This document shows, piece by piece, positions 1 to 5,513 of a stretch of DNA of 7,009 nt. This DNA is from Ignavibacteriales bacterium (GTDB taxonomy: Bacteria > Bacteroidota > Ignavibacteria > UBA10030 > SZUA-254): positions 1,818 through 8,826 of the forward strand of contig JACQYX010000244.1 of NCBI GenBank assembly GCA_016207985.1. The letters run 5' to 3'. Made by a program: the position numbers and the translations under genes. The notes beneath the pieces are model-generated. The model worked only from the letters and a program-made list of their open reading frames with translations. It searched no databases and had not been told where the DNA came from. Each line of letters starts with the position of its first letter. Position 1 is the first letter of the stretch.

Positions 1-3000
1 TTGCACAGACGGCAGGAACTCTTCCAACAGGACTAACACTTTCAAGTTCTGGTGTTCTTTCGGGCACACCCTCTGAAGCTGGTAACTTTACATTCACCAT
101 CACCGCAACAGATAACATCGGTTGCACCGGCAGCCTGACATATTCAGTAACAATCTGCGCTACGATTACACTCTTATCATTACCAGATGGTACAGTCGGC
201 TCAGCCTACAGTCAGACAATCACAGCGAGTGGTGGCACGGCACCCTACACTTTTGCACTTTCATCGGGAACGCTGCCAGCAGGACTTTCGCTCTCAAGCT
301 CAGGAGTTCTTTCAGGGACACCAACTTCTAGCGGTAGTTTTACATTCACAGTGCAAGCAACTGACGTGAATGGTTGTTCGGGTAGCCAGAGTTACTCGTT
401 GACGATGAATTGTCCAACAATCACTCTGAGTCCATCAACATTACCGAATGGCACAGTCGGTGCATCCTACAGTCAGAATATTGTAGCAAGTGGTGGAACA
501 TCACCATACAGCTTTACTATAACAAGCGGCAGCTTACCTGCTGGATTAAGTCTCTCTTCATCTGGCTTACTTTCAGGAATACCGACTACAGTCGGTTCTT
601 CGACCTTTACTGTCGGAGCAACTGATGCGTATGGCTGCACAGGATCGCAGACCTACATACTGACGATCGATTGCCCAGCGATCAACCTCAGTCCAGCGAC
701 GCTGCCGAACGGAACAGTCGGTGTGGCGTACAGTCAAACAATTACGGCAAGCGGAGGAACATCACCCTATAGTTTTGCAGTCGTTGCTGGTGCATTGCCT
801 GATGGACTTGTGCTTTCGTCTACCGGGGCGTTGTTTGGAACACCTACATCAGCAGGAAGCTTTAACTTCACCATTCGCGCAACAGATGCTCAGGGTTGTC
901 AGGGTGATCAAAGTTATGGAGTATCGATTAGTTGCCCAACAATCTCCCTCAACCCATCCTCATTATTGAATGGTATCGTCGGTGTCTTATACGGGCAGGT
1001 CATCGTAGCAAGTGGAGGAACTGCTCCGTATAGCTATGGTGTAACAAGTGGTGCATTGCCGAATGGACTCACACTTTTACCTTCAGGAACGCTTTCTGGA
1101 ACACCAACGACAGTGGGTCTGTCTTCGTTTATTATCACAGCAACAGATGCACAGGGTTGTACAGGAAGCCAAAATTACTCAATAACAATTAACTGCCCAA
1201 CAATCACGCTCAGTTCAATATCATTACCAAATGGCTCGGTTGGAAAATCATACAGCCAGACGATCACAGCAACTGGAGGGACATCTCCCTACAGCTTTGC
1301 GATAACTTCAGGATCATTGCCCGATGGACTCACGCTCTCATCTACTGGTGTTCTTTCTGGGATTCCAACGACCGTTGGGAGTTTTGGTTTCACGATTACA
1401 GCGACAGATAATCAAGGGTGTACTGAAAGTAAGGGGTACACACTATCGATCGATTGTCCAATGATCACGGTACAACCATTTATTCTACCGAATGGTGTTG
1501 CAGGAACACCGTACTCACAAACTATAACGGCCTCGAGTGGAACAACTCCATACACGTTCGCAGTATCTTCTGGTGCAGTACCATCGGGGTTGACTCTTTC
1601 ATCTGATGGTACGCTTTCAGGAACACCGGCTGCAGTTGGAAGTTTTTCCTTCACTGTTACTGCTACTGATGCACAAGGATGCACTGGGAGTCAAAGTTAT
1701 ACATTCACTATTGATTGTCCAAAGATCAATTTGAATTCCTCAACGTTACCGAGTGGTACAGTCGATGTGGCGTATAACGAAACAATTACAGCAAGTGGAG
1801 GAACAGCGCCATATACGTTTGCTGTTTCGAGTGGCACATTGCCGGCAGGTCTTGCACTTTCATCGTCTGGAGTGCTTTCTGGAACGCCAAGTACTGGTGG
1901 AACATTCACCTTCGCGGTGACAGCAACAGAATCTTCAGGTTGCACTGGCAACCAAACGTACGTTGTCTCAATCAGTGTGGCACCTGGATTTTCAGTAACA
2001 CCCCTGAATATTGCCTTTGGTGACGTCCTTGTAGGATTAAGTAAAGAGGATAGCGTAACTGTAACGAATACAGGAACAGGACCTCTGACCATTTACTCAG
2101 CAGCTTCAACGAGTGGGCATTATATGGTATCACCGAACAATGGGACCGTTGCCGCAGGATCAAGTCAAACATTCCATATTACGTTTAATCCAGTAAGCAG
2201 TGGAGCTAAATCCGCTAATATCATCTTTACGTACAATGCATCAGGTTCGCCAGCAATTGTGGCAGTAAACGGTACGGGTGTGGCACCAGTATTTTTGATC
2301 CTTGTGAGCCTTGACTTTGGTGATGTTTTAGTTGGTTCCAATAAACAAGATAGCATTACCGTCATGAATCCTGGTAACACAACTTTAACGATATCCTCGG
2401 CTTTTTCAGATTATCCTGAATTTAGCGTTTCCCCATCCAGTGCAATTCTGGCACCATCTGCAAGTGCTAAGTTTTACATTACCTATAGCCCAACAACTCT
2501 TGGTGAGGAATTAGGCAACATCATTCTGACACATGATGCTGCGGGATCGCCCGGTGTTGTACCAGTTAGCGGAACAGGTATCGTAAACGTCACGATTCTC
2601 AAATTCAAAGATACAGATGGTAATCCCACTACAACCACTGACCAGTCTCCCAAACGGTGGCAACTTGCGTTGTACTATAGCTCTGTCGATAGTGCAAATC
2701 TTATTGCTGAGGCTGACACGCATAACCTCACTGTTGCTGTTTCACAATCAGGTACATACATCGCATGTGAAGCAGATAGCGGCTTACCATGGGTTCGCAT
2801 TAACGGCAATAGAACTCGTTACGACACTCTGACAATCAACACCTCAAGTGTGAGCGATACGTTCATCAATATGATATTGAATGCATTTATTGTCCGCAAG
2901 TTCGAGGACGCCGATGGAGATTTCTCCACCGTTGGTGATCGTGTTCCTAAGAGCTGGCATTTAGAAATCCGAAAAGATTCTGTTGGTGGTGAAGTAGTGT

Positions 3001-4550
3001 CTTCAGGTAATGCAGCCTCTCTCGTAGCCATCAATCTTGGTGATGGAACATACTATGCAGTTGAATCGGATAGTACGGAATGGACTCATATCGGCTACGA
3101 CATCAATGGTTCATCAACGGCTAGTTCAACGAAGAATGTTGCTATCTCACTAGTGAATGGGCAAAGCGTCACTATTGATTTCATCAATGGGCGATCTATT
3201 TACTACCAGACATTCCGAAGTTTCTCACCCGAAGCCGTATCAGAAAAGAAGCCGATCAGGAAAAAACCCGCTGCTTCACAATTCTGTGCTCAGTTTGTGA
3301 ACAACACAGGTCAGGAGATGAATGGTCTGCGAATAGTTTTTCGGGTTTATGCGCGTATTTCTGTTGTTGTGCAGATCAATGATCGCGGTCCTTTCACAAC
3401 AGCCTCATCGTTCGATGGAAAAACTTGGACCTTCGGTGGCGGTACAGTTTCACCAGGAGATACCATCACAATATGCGGTATTGGAAACAACGGACGATCT
3501 GTGGCAATTTCAGAATGGTACTGGCTCCTCAATGGGGTTCAGCAAGCAAAGCAGCCAAAGTTCGCCCCGCCTAATCAGATTCCATTACTCGCAATGCCAA
3601 ACTTTGCCAACCTGAGAGAAGATGTCTATCTCCAGCAGGGGTTTGGAGCAACTGGTGGGCTGATCATAGGCATTCCTCTACCGGATAGTGTGAAAAAGTA
3701 TGGATGGGCAAAGATTGCGACAAGTAAGCTACTCCAGAAATCATTGCTGGATCGAACGGGCATACATACACAGCCTGGACGTGGATTTGATAAGTTTATC
3801 GGCGGGAAACCATTTGTTAAGGAACAGAAAGAAGTAGCGCCGAGGAAACACAATAACAGATTATTTGCAGAACTCGCTGCATTAAAATTTAGCATCGTTG
3901 CTAGCGCGATGGGGAAGACAACCATTGGGTTTGGAGAATTGATTTATGACGAAGGCAGTGGGAACACGCTGAGTGGTTTGACTCTCACCCAGATTGCCGC
4001 ACGTGTAGACTCAGCGATGACCTATTGGAAAGATTCAGCCTATCATGGCTGGAGCTATCTGAATTTTGATACGACAATTGCTAAAATAAACCGCGCATTT
4101 GATGGACCAATCGATACTATTACTTATGCTGACAAATTGGTACTCAAAGGCGTCCGACCATTAGTCGATGTGCCATTCTTACACCCGAATCTCGATGCTA
4201 TCCCAGCACGGATAACGCCCATTCCAGTAGATGGCTCTGAACTACCGATGCAGTTTACACTATATCAGAATTATCCCAATCCCTTTAATCCCACAACAAC
4301 GATTAAATTTGATCTGCCTGTGCCTTCATTGGTCACACTCAAGGTGTACAACGTACTCGGTCAGGAAGTCGCAATGCTCATCGATCGTGAAGTGATGGAT
4401 GAAGGAGAGCAAGAAGTGGAGTTCACTGCCGAGAGGCTTGCTTCGGGTGTCTACTTCTACCGGTTGGTAGCTGAGGGAATCGAAGATGAAGAGACTGGAG
4501 AACTTGGTCAAACTTTTGTAAGCGTGAAGAAGATGTTGTTGATGAAATAA
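1..4550 (+). CDS. Giant modular surface/secreted protein with Ig-like repeats and a T9SS sorting tail (5' partial)
   Basis: The reading frame is open from base 3 to the TAA at 4548-4550, giving 1,515 visible residues (residue number = position/3). The signal peptide and true start lie left of the window; a GTG at 351 inside the array is not a start, because the same repeat pattern continues upstream of it. Visible order: He_PIG-like 87-residue units (residues 1-658), two ASH/HYDIN-like units (659-861), two DxDG prealbumin-like units (862-1064), an unassigned region (1065-1416), and a T9SS type A-like C-terminal domain (1417-1515). Proteins of this build are exported through the Sec system, cross the outer membrane by the type IX system and are usually anchored to the surface or released after tail cleavage. 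Adhesion or a cell-surface structural role is inference; no catalytic motif is visible. The gene is followed by a hairpin-rich spacer and does not look co-transcribed with the receiver gene downstream. Confidence 0.95.
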   Translation, partial: AQTAGTLPTGLTLSSSGVLSGTPSEAGNFTFTITATDNIGCTGSLTYSVTICATITLLSLPDGTVGSAYSQTITASGGTAPYTFALSSGTLPAGLSLSSSGVLSGTPTSSGSFTFTVQATDVNGCSGSQSYSLTMNCPTITLSPSTLPNGTVGASYSQNIVASGGTSPYSFTITSGSLPAGLSLSSSGLLSGIPTTVGSSTFTVGATDAYGCTGSQTYILTIDCPAINLSPATLPNGTVGVAYSQTITASGGTSPYSFAVVAGALPDGLVLSSTGALFGTPTSAGSFNFTIRATDAQGCQGDQSYGVSISCPTISLNPSSLLNGIVGVLYGQVIVASGGTAPYSYGVTSGALPNGLTLLPSGTLSGTPTTVGLSSFIITATDAQGCTGSQNYSITINCPTITLSSISLPNGSVGKSYSQTITATGGTSPYSFAITSGSLPDGLTLSSTGVLSGIPTTVGSFGFTITATDNQGCTESKGYTLSIDCPMITVQPFILPNGVAGTPYSQTITASSGTTPYTFAVSSGAVPSGLTLSSDGTLSGTPAAVGSFSFTVTATDAQGCTGSQSYTFTIDCPKINLNSSTLPSGTVDVAYNETITASGGTAPYTFAVSSGTLPAGLALSSSGVLSGTPSTGGTFTFAVTATESSGCTGNQTYVVSISVAPGFSVTPLNIAFGDVLVGLSKEDSVTVTNTGTGPLTIYSAASTSGHYMVSPNNGTVAAGSSQTFHITFNPVSSGAKSANIIFTYNASGSPAIVAVNGTGVAPVFLILVSLDFGDVLVGSNKQDSITVMNPGNTTLTISSAFSDYPEFSVSPSSAILAPSASAKFYITYSPTTLGEELGNIILTHDAAGSPGVVPVSGTGIVNVTILKFKDTDGNPTTTTDQSPKRWQLALYYSSVDSANLIAEADTHNLTVAVSQSGTYIACEADSGLPWVRINGNRTRYDTLTINTSSVSDTFINMILNAFIVRKFEDADGDFSTVGDRVPKSWHLEIRKDSVGGEVVSSGNAASLVAINLGDGTYYAVESDSTEWTHIGYDINGSSTASSTKNVAISLVNGQSVTIDFINGRSIYYQTFRSFSPEAVSEKKPIRKKPAASQFCAQFVNNTGQEMNGLRIVFRVYARISVVVQINDRGPFTTASSFDGKTWTFGGGTVSPGDTITICGIGNNGRSVAISEWYWLLNGVQQAKQPKFAPPNQIPLLAMPNFANLREDVYLQQGFGATGGLIIGIPLPDSVKKYGWAKIATSKLLQKSLLDRTGIHTQPGRGFDKFIGGKPFVKEQKEVAPRKHNNRLFAELAALKFSIVASAMGKTTIGFGELIYDEGSGNTLSGLTLTQIAARVDSAMTYWKDSAYHGWSYLNFDTTIAKINRAFDGPIDTITYADKLVLKGVRPLVDVPFLHPNLDAIPARITPIPVDGSELPMQFTLYQNYPNPFNPTTTIKFDLPVPSLVTLKVYNVLGQEVAMLIDREVMDEGEQEVEFTAERLASGVYFYRLVAEGIEDEETGELGQTFVSVKKMLLMK
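3..1976 (+). repeat. Tandem array of 87-residue Ig-like (He_PIG-type) units
   Basis: One partial and seven complete coding repeats. Complete units begin at 156, 411, 672, 933, 1194, 1455 and 1716 and the last ends at 1976. The period is exactly 261 bases (87 codons), except that the unit at 156 is 255 bases because it lacks two residues before LPDGT. The consensus begins CPxIxLxPxxLPNGTVG and contains YSQTIxASGGTxPYxF, then GxLPxGLxLSSxGxLSGTP, and ends ATDxxGCTGSQxY plus a final beta strand. The LPxGL...LSGTP core is characteristic of putative Ig (He_PIG) domains. Every complete unit has exactly two cysteines, at unit positions 1 and 76 (75 or so in the short one). The DNA copies differ at many positions while the protein pattern is kept, so the array looks like an older duplication under protein-level constraint, not a fresh satellite. 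Confidence 0.93.
1977..2582 (+). other. Two tandem ASH/HYDIN-like (choice-of-anchor-type) beta-sandwich units
   Basis: Residues 659-762 and 763-861 are two units of about 100 residues that align with each other. Both contain LxFGDVLVG, then a K/D-S-V/I-T-V strand, an N-x-G turn, LTI, FSVSP or MVSP, a (F/Y)xITF/YxP strand, and close with V(A/P)V(N/S)GTG. This is the typical pattern of ASPM-SPD-2-Hydin-like Ig folds found in bacterial surface proteins. They contain no cysteine, unlike the preceding array. Their likely role is as a stalk or spacer; the family assignment is from the motif pattern only. Confidence 0.8.
2583..3194 (+). other. Two tandem DxDG-containing prealbumin-like (SdrD B/CNA-B-type) units
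   Basis: Residues 862-958 and 959-1064 share the start KFxDxDG, then four variable residues, a T/V-x-D-x-x-P-K-x-W-x-L segment, and later SGTYIACEADS in the first and DGTYYAVESDS in the second, followed by a strand ending in FIN. The DTDG and DADGD acidic loops near the unit start are possible calcium sites, as in SdrD B-like domains. These beta-sandwich units usually act as rigid stalk modules. The internal duplication is directly visible; the family name and calcium binding are inference. Confidence 0.7.
3195..4250 (+). other. Unassigned pre-tail region of the surface protein
   Basis: Residues 1065-1416 do not match a family I can name. A basic linker (KKPIRKKP, near 3246-3269) separates it from the prealbumin-like pair. 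Residues of about 1092-1185 look beta-rich, with two cysteines (QFCAQFVNN and ITICGIG) and a WTFGGGTVSPGDTI segment reminiscent of a carbohydrate-binding-like sandwich; this resemblance is weak. Then come LAMPNFANLREDVYLQQGFG and a GWAKIATSKLLQKSL stretch. The last part (about 1285-1400) looks largely helical, with FAELAALKFSIVASAMG, FGELIY, LTLTQIAARVDSAMTYW and TTIAKINRAFDG. The region is placed where a functional domain would sit just before the sorting tail. Confidence 0.5.
4251..4547 (+). other. T9SS type A-like C-terminal sorting domain
   Basis: Residues 1417-1515 begin FTLYQNYPNPFNPTTTIKF, continue with LKVYNVLGQEVAML and LASGVYFYRL, and end KKMLLMK. This is the recognised Por secretion tail layout of Bacteroidota/Chlorobi-group cargo proteins: an NPFNP motif, a beta strand with the VYNxLGQEV box, and a final lysine-containing strand. 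The tail directs export through the type IX outer-membrane translocon and is normally removed at the surface. One oddity is an acidic insert, EGIEDEETGELG, between the FYRL strand and the final strand, where many such tails have only a short turn. Confidence 0.93.
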
Positions 4551-4555
4551 GGACA

Positions 4556-4638
4556 TTTGTCCACGCTAAAAGGTTGCAGATCGGGATTGAATTTAATAAT
4601 TTGATCCCGATTGCGATAATAAAAGAAAGGTGGACAAA
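4556..4638 (+). terminator. Nested stem-loop just after the surface-protein stop (possible terminator or 3'-end structure)
   Basis: An outer perfect 9-bp inverted repeat (TTTGTCCAC at 4556-4564, GTGGACAAA at 4630-4638) encloses an inner perfect 8-bp stem (ATCGGGAT at 4580-4587, ATCCCGAT at 4604-4611), which G-T pairs can extend by one on each side. It begins six bases after the stop codon. There is no downstream T run, so a classical intrinsic terminator is not shown; a role in transcript ending or 3'-end protection is inference. Confidence 0.45.
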
Positions 4639-4645
4639 GCCAGCA

Positions 4646-4674
4646 ATCCCGTCCGCGTAATAATGGGACGGGAT
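4646..4674. repeat. Perfect 9-bp inverted repeat, 11-base loop
   Basis: ATCCCGTCC at 4646-4654 pairs exactly with GGACGGGAT at 4666-4674. The stem is GC-rich and could form a stable RNA hairpin on either strand. No T tract follows on the + strand. Confidence 0.8.
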
Positions 4675-4703
4675 ATGCTTCTCAAATGATACGGCTGTGA
4701 TCT

Positions 4704-4749
4704 GAAGGAAACCTTCTGCTTTGTAAACACTTGGTTGAAGGTTTCCTTC
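4704..4749. repeat. Perfect 13-bp inverted repeat, 20-base loop
   Basis: GAAGGAAACCTTC at 4704-4716 is the exact reverse complement of GAAGGTTTCCTTC at 4737-4749. Each arm is itself close to a palindrome (GAAGG...CCTTC), so each arm could also fold on itself. No T tract follows on the + strand. Confidence 0.85.
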
Positions 4750-4830
4750 TAAAGGCACGAACTTCACGATCCAATGGATTCTCCGACACGAAGTGTTCCT
4801 TCGGAAAGGAGCACTTCGTGCCTTAGGAAA
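4742..4830. repeat. Long-range inverted arms that compete with the two neighbouring hairpins
   Basis: AAGGCACGAA at 4752-4761 is the exact reverse complement of TTCGTGCCTT at 4815-4824. Outside it, TTTCCT at 4742-4747 can pair with AGGAAA at 4825-4830 across a 4-base bulge (4748-4751). This pairing would use bases from the right arms of both the 13-bp and the 15-bp hairpins, so the folds exclude each other in part. The pairing is seen in the sequence; any switching is inference. Confidence 0.6.
4787..4820. repeat. 15-bp inverted repeat with a 4-base loop and one G-T wobble
   Basis: CACGAAGTGTTCCTT at 4787-4801 pairs with AAGGAGCACTTCGTG at 4806-4820 around the loop CGGA. Fourteen pairs are Watson-Crick and one is a G-T wobble (T4797 with G4811). 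This is the strongest hairpin in the window. With no T tract after it, it looks more like a REP-type palindrome or an RNA stabiliser than a standard terminator. Confidence 0.85.
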
Positions 4831-4934
4831 AGTTACAAGTGATTTTCTGGATTCAGACTTTCGGGAAGTTGCCACCTCTAACTGTATCTAATGATGAAAA
4901 AAAATATGATTCTTTTCAGGATCAAGTCCAAATA

Positions 4935-4963
4935 TTGACAATTTGAAATTTGATTTGTACTTT
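4935..4963 (+). promoter_or_regulatory. Candidate promoter of the receiver gene
   Basis: TTGACA at 4935-4940 matches the housekeeping -35 consensus exactly. A 17-base spacer leads to TACTTT at 4958-4963, a weak -10 of the TAnnnT type. The overlapping TACTTTG also partly resembles the TAnnTTTG element of Bacteroidota promoters, but one base is missing. A transcript would start near 4970 and leave a leader of about 50 bases before the start codon. Confidence 0.5.
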
Positions 4964-4986
4964 GATTTAGGATTCGTAAGCTAGAC

Positions 4987-5002
4987 ATTTAATTAATTAA
5001 AT
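4987..5002. promoter_or_regulatory. 16-bp perfect AT palindrome, possible operator
   Basis: ATTTAATTAATTAAAT is its own reverse complement over 16 bases. It lies between the candidate -10 element and the ribosome binding site of the receiver gene, where a repressor or nucleoid protein could act. AT-only palindromes arise easily by chance in AT-rich spacers, so function is uncertain. Confidence 0.35.
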
Positions 5003-5020
5003 TAGTCTTGGAGATAATAT

Positions 5021-5473
5021 ATGAACATCTTGATTGTCGACGACGAGCCAGAATATAGAGTACTCCTCGGTCATTATCTTGAAGGTGAAGGACATACAGT
5101 TTTCATCGCAGAGCACGGTGAAGCGGGTTTAAAAATAATGGACATTGAACAAGTCGATTTTATAATATCAGATGTTTACATGCCGGTTATGGACGGACTT
5201 AAGTTCCATAAAACTATCAGATCAATAGAACGATTTAAAAATATACCTTTCCTATTTGTCTCAGGTTTTGATGATCAATATACATTGTCAGCAGTGAAAT
5301 CATCGAAGCTCGACGGATTCATCAAAAAAGCTCGTCCATTGACCGAGCTAAACGCATGGATAAAATATCTGACAACACCTATCGATAAGCGTCCCCCCTC
5401 TCCACCAACCGCTTCATCATTTAAGACTGACAAGGATCGCGAACGAGATCGATCACTCCGATCAAATCGTTAG
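5021..5473 (+). CDS. Stand-alone response regulator receiver (CheY-like) protein
   Basis: This 150-residue protein is a single phosphoacceptor receiver domain (about residues 1-118). The acidic pair is D7-D8 (ILIVDDEP), the phosphorylation site is D51 (IISDVYMPVMDG), the switch Ser is S81 (FLFVSG), and the conserved Lys is K102 or K103 (GFIKKARP). It should accept phosphate from a histidine kinase and act through protein contact, since no DNA-binding or enzyme output domain is present. Residues 120-150 form a proline-, then lysine/arginine/aspartate-rich tail (RPPSPP, DKDRERDRSLRSNR) that looks disordered. The ATG start is supported by GGAG at 5010-5013, seven bases upstream. No kinase gene is in the window; the genes on either side are functionally unrelated. 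The partner and the pathway are unknown. Confidence 0.93.
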   Translation: MNILIVDDEPEYRVLLGHYLEGEGHTVFIAEHGEAGLKIMDIEQVDFIISDVYMPVMDGLKFHKTIRSIERFKNIPFLFVSGFDDQYTLSAVKSSKLDGFIKKARPLTELNAWIKYLTTPIDKRPPSPPTASSFKTDKDRERDRSLRSNR

Positions 5474-5513
5474 TTCCACCGATCGTTTTCACTTCCGATA
5501 TAACATTTCAAAT
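5474..5513. other. 40-base convergent gap
   Basis: The receiver gene and cbiO end toward each other with 40 bases between their stop codons. I see no strong hairpin with a T run on either strand, so how the two convergent transcripts are separated is not evident. Confidence 0.6.

Larger units (their letters stand above)
4551..5020. other. 470-base gene-free spacer rich in inverted repeats
   Basis: No convincing gene lies here. Bases 4556-4830 hold a cluster of inverted repeats, listed separately. Bases 4831-4930 show nothing recognisable apart from an eight-base A run near 4896-4903. Bases 4935-5013 hold a likely promoter, a 16-bp AT palindrome and the ribosome binding site for the receiver gene. 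A minus-strand open frame crosses 4423-4875 but runs backwards through the sorting tail and the hairpins, so I treat it as spurious. Confidence 0.8.

Noticed and set aside
351..353. GTG as start codon of the giant protein
   Set aside because: The same frame is open back to base 3 and encodes one and a half further copies of the same repeat unit, so the gene clearly starts off the left edge.
3..1976. Regular 261-base spacing as a CRISPR or DNA satellite
   Set aside because: The units are coding, diverged at DNA level and conserved at protein level, with no short identical repeats separated by unique spacers.
1412..2092. Two minus-strand open frames of 90 and 131 codons (1412-1684 and 1697-2092)
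   Set aside because: They lie fully antisense to the Ig-like array, and their sequences simply mirror its regular codon pattern. No ribosome binding site or protein family supports them.
3626..3925. Minus-strand 99-codon open frame
   Set aside because: Antisense to the unassigned region of the giant protein, with no recognisable domain and no neighbouring gene on that strand.
4646..4820. The three spacer hairpins as classical intrinsic terminators
   Set aside because: None is followed by a T run on the + strand, and no clear T run follows on the - strand, so I list them as inverted repeats instead.
4423..4875. Minus-strand 150-codon open frame across the spacer
   Set aside because: It overlaps the sorting tail by 128 bases on the opposite strand and its coding would pass through the palindromic arms. 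The protein shows no family pattern.
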